DNA of 64,000 nucleotides from Novosphingobium malaysiense. Its GTDB lineage: Bacteria; Pseudomonadota; Alphaproteobacteria; Sphingomonadales; Sphingomonadaceae. Position numbers and translations under genes: made by a program. Within the stretch, counting starts at the first letter, position 1. Each line of letters starts with the position of its first letter. The notes under the pieces are model-generated. The model searched no databases and had not been told where the DNA came from. It saw only the letters and a program-made list of their open reading frames with translations. This document shows positions 53,052-62,133 of this stretch, in pieces. The stretch covers positions 1 through 64,000 of the forward strand of contig NZ_JTDI01000007.1 in the NCBI RefSeq assembly GCF_000802225.1, given 5' to 3'.

Positions 53052-53981
53052 TCAGATCATGCCCGCATTGCCGACAACCCAGCAGGCAAGCGCCATGACG
53101 AGGCCCGCGTCGCGGTTCGAACGGAAGCGATACAGCGCATTTTCGCCGTCTTCGGGATCGAGCGTGAAGGCCTGAAACCCCAGGTGAAGCGCAACCGGCA
53201 CAAGGGCGACGAGCGCAACCCAGTCGGGGCGGATCGCCCAGAAGGCCAACGCCCAGAAGGCCAGCGCCAGAGCGTAGAAAGCCGTGATGCCGGCGCGCAC
53301 GCGATCGCCTAGCCGCAGGGCTGCGGAGCGGATGCCGATCAATGCATCGTCTTCGCGGTCCTGAATGGCGTAGATCGTGTCGTAGCCCATGCACCACACG
53401 ATGCTGCCCGCATAGAGCGCCGCCAACGCTTCGAGGTGGTCGGTGCGGATTTCTATCCAGCCGACCAGCGATCCCCAAGTGAAGACGAGCCCCAGCCATG
53501 CCTGCGGCCACCAGGTAATCCGTTTCATGAAGGGATAGGCGGCCACCAGGGCAAGGCTGCCCAGCGCCACAAGCTGCGCCTGCCAGCGCAGTTGCAGGAG
53601 TACCCCGGCCCCGACCAGGCACAAAGACACGAGCCAGATCCAGGCAGCCTGCAGGCTGACCCTGCCGCTCGCGATCGGTCTGGCTGCAGTGCGCGCCACG
53701 CTGCGATCGAGATCGGCATCGACAATGTCGTTATAGACGCAACCGGCGCCGCGCATCGCAATGGAGCCGAGCAGAAACCAAAGCAGCAGGTCCCAGCGGT
53801 CCTCGCCCCCGGCCAGCAAAACGCCCCAGGCGCAAGGCCAGAACAGCAGCCACCAGCCGATAGGCCGATCAAACCGGGCCAGCCTGGCGTAAGGGCGCAG
53901 CGGCAGCGGAAGCAGGGAAACGAGGCCGCCATGCTGGCTGTCGGGCACACCGACATCCGAAAAGGTTGATGGTTCAGTCAC
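53052..53981 (-). CDS. ubiA: 4-hydroxybenzoate polyprenyltransferase UbiA, 309 aa
   Basis: Membrane prenyltransferase adding the polyprenyl tail to 4-hydroxybenzoate in ubiquinone synthesis. Two Asp-rich motifs are visible: NDIVDADLDRSVARTAARPI and YDTIYAIQDREDDA, between eight to nine membrane helices. Length and motif spacing are normal. Overlaps nothing and faces away from rsmE. Confidence 0.95.
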   Translation of the reverse strand: MTEPSTFSDVGVPDSQHGGLVSLLPLPLRPYARLARFDRPIGWWLLFWPCAWGVLLAGGEDRWDLLLWFLLGSIAMRGAGCVYNDIVDADLDRSVARTAARPIASGRVSLQAAWIWLVSLCLVGAGVLLQLRWQAQLVALGSLALVAAYPFMKRITWWPQAWLGLVFTWGSLVGWIEIRTDHLEALAALYAGSIVWCMGYDTIYAIQDREDDALIGIRSAALRLGDRVRAGITAFYALALAFWALAFWAIRPDWVALVALVPVALHLGFQAFTLDPEDGENALYRFRSNRDAGLVMALACWVVGNAGMI

Positions 53982-54114
53982 GCGGCAGGTCTAGTCGATT
54001 GCATGCCTTGTGTCATCGGTCATCGCGAAACGGCCCTTTCGCCCGTTGCATAGCGGCAGCGATGGCGCGAGAAGGCAGGCCCCTGACAACTCCGGATCGA
54101 GAAAGCCGCTGTTC

Positions 54115-54873
54115 ATGGCAGCCACCCCCGCCTGGCCACCCCGTTCGGCTCCCCGCCTCTTCGTTCCCGGCCCGCTCGCTGCGGCAACGCCGGTCTCCGT
54201 CGAGGGGGGGCAGGCGCACTATCTCTCCAAGGTGATGCGCGTGGCGCCGGGCGATGCCGTGGTGCTGTGCGACGACCTCACCGGCGAATGGGCGTCGCGC
54301 GTCATTTCGGCAGGAAAGCGCGATGTCGTTCTGGAACCGGCGGAATGCCTGCGCCCGCGCGAACAGGTGCCCGACTTCTGGCTATGCGCGGCCCTGCTCA
54401 AGAAGCCGAACTTCGATCTCGTCCTCGAAAAGGCGACCGAACTCGGCGTGCGCCGCATCCTGCCGCTGATCACGCGCCGCTGCGTAGCCGACAAGCTGAA
54501 CCCGGACCGGGCGCGCACGATCGTCACAGAAGCGGCCGAGCAATGCGCGCGAACAGCGCTGCCGGAACTGGCGCCCGCAATGAAACTGGACGCCCTGCTG
54601 CGCGACTGGCCGGAGGACCGCGCCCTGTTCTTTGCCGACGAGCAGGGCGGATCCCCTGCAGCCGGGATGTTCTCGGCCCACGCCGGAGCGGCCGCCCTGC
54701 TGATAGGCCCGGAAGGCGGGTTCGACGATCAGGAGCGCGCCGCGATCCGTGCCCATCCACAAGCGCGTGCAATCACCCTGGGCCCGCGCATCCTGCGCGG
54801 CGAAACAGCCAGCATCGCCGGCTGCGCGCTGTGGATGGCAGTTGCAGGCGATTGGGCGACAAACGGGAATTGA
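54115..54873 (+). CDS. rsmE: 16S rRNA m3U1498 methyltransferase RsmE, 252 aa
   Basis: SPOUT-type methylase of the 30S decoding site. The knot motifs LLIGPEGGFDDQERAAI and LGPRILRGETASIAG are conserved, with the N-terminal PUA-like domain (HYLSKVMRVAPGDAV). ATG 54115 is used; the upstream frame is unsupported. Starts gshA neighbourhood, as in other alphaproteobacteria. Confidence 0.95.
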   Translation: MAATPAWPPRSAPRLFVPGPLAAATPVSVEGGQAHYLSKVMRVAPGDAVVLCDDLTGEWASRVISAGKRDVVLEPAECLRPREQVPDFWLCAALLKKPNFDLVLEKATELGVRRILPLITRRCVADKLNPDRARTIVTEAAEQCARTALPELAPAMKLDALLRDWPEDRALFFADEQGGSPAAGMFSAHAGAAALLIGPEGGFDDQERAAIRAHPQARAITLGPRILRGETASIAGCALWMAVAGDWATNGN

Positions 54874-54931
54874 GCATTTCCGAAACAAATATTGCTGGCA
54901 TCGGCAGGCCCGCCCCACTACTTCCCGCCGC

Positions 54932-56305
54932 ATGAGCACCAGGGAGGTATCGGATCGCGCCGATCCGATCGTCGAAAGCCTTGATCAACTCGCCGCGCCG
55001 ATGGCCGCGGGCGAAAAGCCGCGCGCGGCGTGGCGAATCGGCACCGAGCACGAGAAGTTCGTCTACGACGTCGTCGACCACCATGCCCCCTCCTACGACG
55101 AACCCGGGGGCATCCGCGACCTGCTGATGGCACTGACCGAGTTCGGCTGGACGCCGATCGAGGAAAACGGCAAGGTCATTGCCATGAAGGGGGCCGACGG
55201 CACCGTCAGCCTCGAACCGGCCGGCCAGCTCGAACTGTCCGGTGCCCCGCTCGAGAACCTGCACGAAACGTGCTGCGAAACCGGACGCCACCTCCAGCAG
55301 GTAAAGACGATCGGCGACAAGATCGGCAAGGGTTACCTCGGCCTCGGCATGTGGCCGGACAAGACCCGCGAAGATCTGCCGATCATGCCCAAGGGCCGTT
55401 ACGGCATCATGCTGCAGCACATGCCGCGGGTCGGCTCGATGGGTCTCGACATGATGCTGCGGACCTGCACCATCCAGGTCAATCTCGACTATTCGAGCGA
55501 AGCCGACATGGCGCAGAAGTTTCGCGTCAGCCTGGCGCTGCAGCCGCTCGCGACTGCGCTCTTCGCCAACTCGCCTTTCACCGAGGGCAAGCCGAACGGC
55601 TATCTTTCGTACCGCAGCCACATCTGGTCGGACACCGATCCGGCGCGGACCGGCATGCTGCCCTTCGTGTTCGAGGAAGGGTTCGGCTACGAACGCTATG
55701 TCGACTACATGCTAGACGTGCCCATGTACTTCGTCTTTCGCGACGGAAAGTACATCGACGCCGCCGGCCAGTCTTTCCGCGATTTCCTCAAGGGCGAACT
55801 CCCGGCCCTGCCCGGAGAGCTGCCGCGGGTGAGCGACTGGGAAGATCACCTGTCCACCGCCTTCCCAGAAGTGCGCCTCAAGTCCTTCCTCGAAATGCGC
55901 GGCGCAGACGGCGGACCGTGGGGCCGCATCTGTGCCTTGCCCGCCCTGTGGGTGGGCCTGCTCTATGACCAGACCGCGCTCGATGCGGCCTGGGATCTGG
56001 TCAAGGACTGGGACATGGAAGGCCGCGAACTCCTCCGCGCCGCGGTGCCCAGGCTTGGCCTCGATGCGCCGCTTCCGGGTGGCGGTAGCCTACGCGACAT
56101 TGCCGGCGAAGTACTCTCCATCGCGCGTTCAGGCCTTGCCGCGCGCGGCCGGCTCAATGCCGGCGGCGACAACGAGACCGGCTACCTCGAGCCGCTGGCC
56201 GAGATCGTAGCTTCGGGAAAGGTTCCGGCCGAGCGCCTGCTCGACCTCTATCACGGCGAGTGGGGTGGCGACGTCTCGCGCGTTTACGGTGTGAAGAGCT
56301 TCTGA
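54932..56305 (+). CDS. gshA: Glutamate-cysteine ligase GshA, 457 aa
   Basis: First step of glutathione synthesis. It is the plant/alphaproteobacterial class II-type enzyme: RIGTEHEKFVYD near residue 35, GLGMWPDKTREDLPIMPKGR, MMLRTCTIQVNLDYSSEADM and an N-terminal CCETG. Length agrees with the family. ATG 54932 has a weak ribosome site. 58 bp after rsmE and probably co-transcribed with it. Confidence 0.95.
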   Translation: MSTREVSDRADPIVESLDQLAAPMAAGEKPRAAWRIGTEHEKFVYDVVDHHAPSYDEPGGIRDLLMALTEFGWTPIEENGKVIAMKGADGTVSLEPAGQLELSGAPLENLHETCCETGRHLQQVKTIGDKIGKGYLGLGMWPDKTREDLPIMPKGRYGIMLQHMPRVGSMGLDMMLRTCTIQVNLDYSSEADMAQKFRVSLALQPLATALFANSPFTEGKPNGYLSYRSHIWSDTDPARTGMLPFVFEEGFGYERYVDYMLDVPMYFVFRDGKYIDAAGQSFRDFLKGELPALPGELPRVSDWEDHLSTAFPEVRLKSFLEMRGADGGPWGRICALPALWVGLLYDQTALDAAWDLVKDWDMEGRELLRAAVPRLGLDAPLPGGGSLRDIAGEVLSIARSGLAARGRLNAGGDNETGYLEPLAEIVASGKVPAERLLDLYHGEWGGDVSRVYGVKSF

Positions 56306-56306
56306 C

Positions 56307-57659
56307 CTATTCGGCGGGGTGAAGCTGCGGATTGCGCGGCTGAAGGCGATTGCCCAGGCGTGACAGCGTGCGCGTGATCAGGGCGTTGCGGCCCATCCAC
56401 TCGTAGTACTCGCGGTACTTCGGATCCTCAGCCAGCAGGTGCGCTTCCTCGGTCCGGGCGCGCCAGTAGTAGATGGCGCTGACGATCCCCAGCAGCACGG
56501 TATTGCGGACCGCCTCGGCGAGAGATCCGTCGCGTACCAGGAAGGGCAGGGTCGATGCCCACCAGAACAGGTTCTTCGACAGATAGGCCGGATGGCGCGT
56601 GAAGCGGTAGGGGCCATTGGTCAGGACGCCGCGATAGGTCAGGTTCGAAAACCGCAGGCCGAACGCGAAGGTGGCCCAGGCATAGATTGCCGTGAGGAAC
56701 ACCATCAGCGCTGCCCAGCCCCATAGCAGCGCCTGATGCGTGGCCAGAACGCCGGCCCAGCCGACCGTATTGACCTCGTATCCCAGCACGTCGGCACGGC
56801 CCATCGTGCCCCATACGAAGGGCGGATAGCACATCAGCGCCGCGAGCCAGCCGGCAAGGAAGGGATTGCCGCTGCGAATATGGGCATCGAGCGGCCGGAA
56901 CGTCAGCAGGTAGCCGACCGTCCCGATCTGCACGTCGATCAGGAACAGGCCTGCTATCAGGGTCGATCCGAGCGCCGCGGGATCGTATTCCATCGCCGCG
57001 AAGTCGGCATTCACCACTTGCGCGAAGCCCGCGGGCAGGATCGAGATCATGAAGGCGCCGAAGAATGCCTTGATTGCCCAGGCCCGCCAATGCTTCTTGA
57101 TTTCGCCCGAATCCCAGGCTTCCCGCCCGATCAACATGGCGCCGAAGTGCCAGGCATGGTCGCGCGGCTCGATCACGTAGCGATCGAGCCAGAAGATGTA
57201 GGGAACAGAAAGCACGAACAGCGGCAGCGCCGCGGTGCCGATCACTTCCATGGCGAACAGGTACTGTCCGTCCCAGTACCAGCGAGCGATGCAGTAGTAG
57301 AAGCCGATTACCGCCCAGGTCGCCCACAATCCGGCGATCTTGGTGATCGAGATGTCCATCGTTTCCGTCAGCGGACGCGGCGCGCTCCAGTCGATTCCGG
57401 TCGACGACCGCAAGTGGACCTTGTCGACGAACACGGACCAAAACGCCATGGCCGTGCCGGTGAAGAGCAGCGTGGCTACCGAAGCGTAAGGTCCGCTCAT
57501 CGGGGCATGCGGACCGGGCAGGGCGAGAGCGTCCGCAATCGCCGCCCAGTTGCGACAGACCATCAGCCACAGGAACAGGGCGGCCAGCCCCGACAGGCCG
57601 ACGCCCGCCGAGACGTCACTGGCGGGCCGGCGGTCCGCGACGGTCTGGGCATTGCTCAT
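56307..57659 (-). CDS. ICMT-like membrane methyltransferase family protein, 450 aa
   Basis: Multi-spanning protein of the isoprenylcysteine O-methyltransferase/NnrU-like group. The C-terminal signature is NGPYRFTRHPAYLSKNLFWW, and EEAHLLAEDPKYREYYE is the second conserved element. About ten helices, more than the usual five, so the N-terminal half is an extension. Substrate unknown. Confidence 0.78.
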   Translation of the reverse strand: MSNAQTVADRRPASDVSAGVGLSGLAALFLWLMVCRNWAAIADALALPGPHAPMSGPYASVATLLFTGTAMAFWSVFVDKVHLRSSTGIDWSAPRPLTETMDISITKIAGLWATWAVIGFYYCIARWYWDGQYLFAMEVIGTAALPLFVLSVPYIFWLDRYVIEPRDHAWHFGAMLIGREAWDSGEIKKHWRAWAIKAFFGAFMISILPAGFAQVVNADFAAMEYDPAALGSTLIAGLFLIDVQIGTVGYLLTFRPLDAHIRSGNPFLAGWLAALMCYPPFVWGTMGRADVLGYEVNTVGWAGVLATHQALLWGWAALMVFLTAIYAWATFAFGLRFSNLTYRGVLTNGPYRFTRHPAYLSKNLFWWASTLPFLVRDGSLAEAVRNTVLLGIVSAIYYWRARTEEAHLLAEDPKYREYYEWMGRNALITRTLSRLGNRLQPRNPQLHPAE

Positions 57660-57735
57660 GCCCGATGCCTAGCCGGAAATGGTTAAGGGGTCCGAAACGG
57701 GACGGGATCGGGCCCCGCCCCGCATCCATGCCGGA

Positions 57736-59133
57736 TCAGCGGAAAGCCGTGATCCGGCCCGAATTGTCAAGGATGTACAAGGTCCGGTTGGCCACGACCG
57801 GCTCGAGCATCACGCCATCGTTGAGCTCGGTAAAGCGCGTGTAGGTTCCGGTTGCCGGATCGACCTTGCCCACTTCGCCTTCGGAATTCGCGATCCACAG
57901 GCTGTTGCCGGCAAGGACCGGGCCCACCCAGAAGATCGGATTCTTGCGTTTCTTCTCGTTCTTGAAGCGCGCCAGCTGCGTCAGCCAGCGAACGCGGCCG
58001 GTAGAGCGGGCAATCGCCAGAATTTCGGCGTGATCGTCGAGCGTGAACACCCAGTCGCCGGCCACAGCCGGTGTGGAAATACCGGCAAGATTGAGTTCCC
58101 AGATACGCTGTCCGGTAACGAGCTCGTAGGCGGCCATGCGTCCGCCCTGGCCCAGCGCATAGACGCGGCCGCGGTCGATGATCGGATCGGCATCGACGTC
58201 GGTCAGGCTGCCGACCTCGGTCGAAATCGACGTGCGCGCGAGAGCATCGGACCAGAGCTGGCGGCCATTCTCATAGCGGTAGGCAACCAGTTCGCCAGAG
58301 GAATAGCCGGCGATCACGGTTCCCTGCCCCGCCGCCGGAGCGGCGACGCCGAACACACCGGCCTGGGTCAACGAGCCCGACTCGTTCCAGATCAGCGAAC
58401 CGTCCGTCGCGTTGAGCGCCAGGATCTGGTTGTCCTGGGTCATGACGTAGACCGCGTTGAAGGCGATCGTCGGCGCCCCGCGCAGCGGGCCGGCCGGCTT
58501 CTTGCTCCAAATCTGCTCGCCCGTGGCGGCTTCGAGCGCGGCGACTTCGCCCACGCCCGTCGTGACGTAGACATGGCCGCTGTCATAGCTGACACCGCCG
58601 CCGAAGACGGACTTCGAGCCGTCTCCACTCACGCCGAAGTTCTTGGTCCACAATTTGGCGCCGCTCTGGGCATCGAAGGCATGGACCACACCCTCGGTAT
58701 CCATCACGTAGAGTCGGCCATCGCCGATCACCGGCGCGGCGGCGAGACGCTGCCGATTCGAGGATCCAGCGACCTGCGCGGTCCAGGCCCGCGAGGGCGT
58801 TGCTGCCAGCGCAAGGTGGCCATAGGCCTTGTTGGCGGTGCCGCCGCCCTGAGCCCAATCGGCGTTGACCTGTTCCGGCGGCAGGATCACGGACACGGAG
58901 GCCAGGGTCGGATCGACCTTGGCCCCTGTCTCGATGCGCGAAAGGATCGGAACCCTCTCGCCGACCGTGGGCGTCTTGGGGCCGCTCTTGCCGCCACCGA
59001 ACAGCTTGCAGCCCGACAACCCCATCACCAGCGCAAGCGCGATCAGGGGCACGACCCTGCGTGCACCGGGGCCGCGGCGGTCAGTTCCGCGAGTGTTCGA
59101 GACAGTAGCCTTCATGCGCACCTCATCAGACAT
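57736..59133 (-). CDS. bamB: Outer-membrane assembly lipoprotein BamB, 465 aa
   Basis: Part of the BAM machinery folding outer-membrane barrels. Lipobox GLSGC (Cys42). The rest is an eight-bladed PQQ-like beta-propeller, with repeats such as VYVTTGVGEVAALEAATGEQ and VYALGQGGRMAAYELVTGQR. The N-terminus is longer than in enterics. It follows the YfgM-like gene by two bases, the usual pair. der, its frequent third partner, is not here. Confidence 0.92.
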   Translation of the reverse strand: MSDEVRMKATVSNTRGTDRRGPGARRVVPLIALALVMGLSGCKLFGGGKSGPKTPTVGERVPILSRIETGAKVDPTLASVSVILPPEQVNADWAQGGGTANKAYGHLALAATPSRAWTAQVAGSSNRQRLAAAPVIGDGRLYVMDTEGVVHAFDAQSGAKLWTKNFGVSGDGSKSVFGGGVSYDSGHVYVTTGVGEVAALEAATGEQIWSKKPAGPLRGAPTIAFNAVYVMTQDNQILALNATDGSLIWNESGSLTQAGVFGVAAPAAGQGTVIAGYSSGELVAYRYENGRQLWSDALARTSISTEVGSLTDVDADPIIDRGRVYALGQGGRMAAYELVTGQRIWELNLAGISTPAVAGDWVFTLDDHAEILAIARSTGRVRWLTQLARFKNEKKRKNPIFWVGPVLAGNSLWIANSEGEVGKVDPATGTYTRFTELNDGVMLEPVVANRTLYILDNSGRITAFR

Positions 59134-59135
59134 TC

Positions 59136-59936
59136 TTATTCACCGCTCACTTCGGCGGCCTTGACGATCTTCGCGACCGGCTTGTCGAGCGGCTCGCCCT
59201 TGTCGTCCACCACATCGTCCACGGCATCGACGCCAAGTACGGCCGCAAGCTGGCGCGCGCGGCTGCGCAGGGCATCGTTCACCCCCTCGTCCTTGGCGAT
59301 CGCCGCGAACAGCGGACCCGCCTGGTCCTTCTTGTCCTGCTTGAGATAGGCCATGCCCACCAGTTCGCCGGCAACGCCGAACCAGGGATTGCCCGGCGCG
59401 GCAAGCGGCTTGAGACGATCGACCACATCCTGCGGCTTCATCGCGTCGAAGTTGGCCGCGACTTCACGAACACGCGCAAGGTCGCGCAACGGCTGCGGTG
59501 CCTTGGCATCGGCCGCCACCCGCCCGTAGAGCTTGAGCGCCTGATTCTTGTCGTCCTTTTCCAGCGCGATGGCGGCCAGCATCAGCCTGGCCGCGGTGGC
59601 ATTGGCATCGGATCCCTGGTCTGCCAGAGGCTGCAGCTTGGCCTTGGCATCATCGAGATTGCTGGCCTGAACGCTGTCGAGCGCCTGGACGAAGGTTTCG
59701 GTCCGGCCCTCCAGTTCCGTGGTCTGGCGGTGCTGCCAATAGAGCCAACCGCCGAACGCGGCGAGACCGAGCACGATCACGGCAATCAGCGGCTTGCCGA
59801 AGCTCTTCATGAAGGTCTCGACCTGGTCCTGGCGCAGGGCATCGTCGACCTCGCGAACGAACACGTCCTGCTCGGCGGCAGCCAGCGCCGCTTTTTTCTC
59901 TTCGGATTTCGAATTCTTGTCTGGAGGCAGGGCCAA
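59136..59936 (-). CDS. YfgM-like tetratricopeptide membrane protein, 266 aa
   Basis: One N-terminal membrane helix (PLIAVIVLGLAAFGGWLYWQ) precedes a periplasmic TPR-like repeat domain (AARLMLAAIALEKDDKNQAL, YLKQDKKDQAGPLFAAIAKD). YfgM assists periplasmic chaperones at the Sec translocon, and this gene forms an operon with bamB. Length slightly above the enteric protein. Confidence 0.88.
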   Translation of the reverse strand: MALPPDKNSKSEEKKAALAAAEQDVFVREVDDALRQDQVETFMKSFGKPLIAVIVLGLAAFGGWLYWQHRQTTELEGRTETFVQALDSVQASNLDDAKAKLQPLADQGSDANATAARLMLAAIALEKDDKNQALKLYGRVAADAKAPQPLRDLARVREVAANFDAMKPQDVVDRLKPLAAPGNPWFGVAGELVGMAYLKQDKKDQAGPLFAAIAKDEGVNDALRSRARQLAAVLGVDAVDDVVDDKGEPLDKPVAKIVKAAEVSGE

Positions 59937-60057
59937 TTTGGGCGCTTTCCGCGGTAATCTGGATGGTTGCGGGGCTGTTTAACGTATGGACAGGCGTTTT
60001 CAACGGGGATGATCGCTGCACGTCCCGGCGTGAAGCGCGCCTGAATGGCGAATGTGG

Positions 60058-61185
60058 CTAGGGGAAGGCAGTCCGTCCCAGGGCACGGCCATAGGTTTCG
60101 CGGTAGTCGCGAATCATGGATTTCTCATCGTAATCGGCCTGTGCGCGGGCGCGATTGGCTTCTCCAACCGCCGAACGCAGGGCCTCGTCTGCGGCCAGGA
60201 GGCGCAGCGATCCCGCCAGCGCCGCCTCGTCCCCGGCAGCCGTCACGAACCGCCGGTTATCCCCGGATACCATGTCCGCCACGTCGCCGACGGCAGGCGA
60301 TGCCACCGCGACTCCGGCCGCCATGGCCTCGACAACGGAAATCGGGAACTGCTCGCTGTCGGAAGAAAGCGCGAAAATGTCGAACAGGCCGACCACGCGC
60401 GACGGGTCCGGGACGAAGCCGGGCAAGTGAACCCGTTCGGCGACACCGCAGGCGGCGGCCTGCGCCGCGATAGCATCGCGCTCCGGCCCCTCGCCCACGA
60501 TCACCAGCCGCCAGTCCTCGGGCAAGGCGGCGAAGGCCCGCACGAGGCGGGGCAGGTTCTTGACGGCGCGCAAGCCGGCAAGCGTACCCAACCATCTTTC
60601 GCCCGGGGTCTTGATCAGCCCCGGCACTGCATCGGCGGACGGCGGCTCGCGATACGCGCCCGTGTCGATCCCGTTCACGATCAGCCGTACCCGCGCGGCG
60701 GGCTGGCGCCAGGCATCCAGCGCTATCGCCTGCAGCCGCCGCGAAGGCACCACCAGCGCCGATGCCCGCGCAAGCGCCACGCGCCGGAACTGGTTGCGCG
60801 CAGGTTTCAGGCCCTGCGCTTCATCCTCGTTGAAGCCATCTTCGTGATGAACGAGTGGCCCCAGGCCCAGCACGCCTGCATAGAGGCGATGCGCCAGCAC
60901 GGCGTCCATCGCCCCCCAGTTGTAGGTCAGCACCAGATCGAAACCTTGCATGGCGCGGGCAAGGCGCAGCAGCCGCAAGGGCGTGGGACGGCCTTGCAGG
61001 CTCGGAAAGTCCCGCGGGTACTCGACCTCTATTTCAGGATCGAGCGCAACTGCAGCGCCATAGGCATCGGGTTGGGCGGAGACCACCGCGTGAGCGACCT
61101 CGGGCCCGAAGGCATTCATCAGCCGGGCGGCGCGCAATTCCTTGCCGCCAGCCGAAAAGCTCGAGTGAAGGTGCAGGATGCGCAC
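60058..61185 (-). CDS. GT4-type glycosyltransferase, 375 aa
   Basis: GT-B fold. The N-terminal ILHLHSSFSAGGKELRAARL binds acceptor, the C-terminal EQFPISVVEAMAAGVAVASP contains the EX7E-type nucleotide-sugar site. The GTG at 61185 starts the conserved N-terminus; the frame to 61233 overlaps the next gene. Acceptor unknown: a cell-surface polysaccharide or glycolipid is likely. It lies 10 bp after the hydrolase gene. Confidence 0.88.
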   Translation of the reverse strand: MRILHLHSSFSAGGKELRAARLMNAFGPEVAHAVVSAQPDAYGAAVALDPEIEVEYPRDFPSLQGRPTPLRLLRLARAMQGFDLVLTYNWGAMDAVLAHRLYAGVLGLGPLVHHEDGFNEDEAQGLKPARNQFRRVALARASALVVPSRRLQAIALDAWRQPAARVRLIVNGIDTGAYREPPSADAVPGLIKTPGERWLGTLAGLRAVKNLPRLVRAFAALPEDWRLVIVGEGPERDAIAAQAAACGVAERVHLPGFVPDPSRVVGLFDIFALSSDSEQFPISVVEAMAAGVAVASPAVGDVADMVSGDNRRFVTAAGDEAALAGSLRLLAADEALRSAVGEANRARAQADYDEKSMIRDYRETYGRALGRTAFP

Positions 61186-61195
61186 GGCGAAGGCC

Positions 61196-62068
61196 TCAGG
61201 CGACGCGCGCCAGCAGCCGCTCGATGGCGGCAATCGATTCGGGTTCGTCGAGCGTCGGCGCGTGACCGACGTCTTCCAACGTCACGGCGTCGGCACCCGG
61301 GAGGCGGCGAACCATTTCTTCGAGCGTCGCTTGCGACAGCAGATCGGACAGGGCGCCGCGCAGGATCAGTACCGGGCTTCCCGCCAGGGCCTCCCAGGCC
61401 GGCCAGATATCGGGCTGATCGTCAACCTCGAACGCCATGAACGGCTCGGCGATCTTCATGTCGTAGTCGAACACGATCCGGCCATTGCTCGTCAGCGTCA
61501 TGATGCGCTTCGCCATGCCGATCCAGAAATCGAGAGGCTGGCCGGGGTGGGCCTGGCCGTGCGTCTCCTCGATCTCGCGCGCGGCGTGCACCCAGGTGGG
61601 AAAGCTGCGCCCCTGGCCGACATATTCCTTGATCCGCGCGAGGCCATCGGGCTGGAGTTGCGGCCCGACATCGTTGATCACCGCCCCGGCGATCTTCTCC
61701 GGAATCACCGTCGCCAGCCCCATCGTGAGCAATCCGCCAAGCGACGTGCCGATGGCAACGAAACGCTCCACGCCTTCCTGTTCGATCAGTTCGAGCAGGT
61801 CCTCGGCATACTGCGCCGGCGTGTAGCTTGCGGCATCCTTGGCGTATTCGCTTTCGCCGCGGCCACGCAGATCGGGGCAGATCACGCGCCGTTCGGTGGC
61901 AAGACGGGATGCCAGGTTCTCGAAATCGCGTGCATTTCGGGTCAGGCCGTGCAGGCACAGGACCGGCGGCAGCGCATCGCCGGCGCCCGTTTGCGGGCCC
62001 GGATAATCGCGGAAATGCAGCTTGAGTCCGTCGCGGCTCGACCAGAACCGATCTTCGAAATCCGTCAT
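61196..62068 (-). CDS. Alpha/beta hydrolase, 290 aa
   Basis: Catalytic triad elements: nucleophile in IGTSLGG, oxyanion-hole LHGLTRN, base His in DVGHAPTLDEP; Asp in the loop near LILRGALSDLL. No signal. ATG 62068 is chosen because the upstream frame lies on the selO gene. Substrate unknown; esterase or C-C hydrolase types are both possible. Confidence 0.9.
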   Translation of the reverse strand: MTDFEDRFWSSRDGLKLHFRDYPGPQTGAGDALPPVLCLHGLTRNARDFENLASRLATERRVICPDLRGRGESEYAKDAASYTPAQYAEDLLELIEQEGVERFVAIGTSLGGLLTMGLATVIPEKIAGAVINDVGPQLQPDGLARIKEYVGQGRSFPTWVHAAREIEETHGQAHPGQPLDFWIGMAKRIMTLTSNGRIVFDYDMKIAEPFMAFEVDDQPDIWPAWEALAGSPVLILRGALSDLLSQATLEEMVRRLPGADAVTLEDVGHAPTLDEPESIAAIERLLARVA

Positions 62069-62133
62069 GCCGAAACGGCAACCTCCTTCGCACCCGGCTT
62101 GATCGGCGGGCCAGCGCACCCCACTATCGCTTG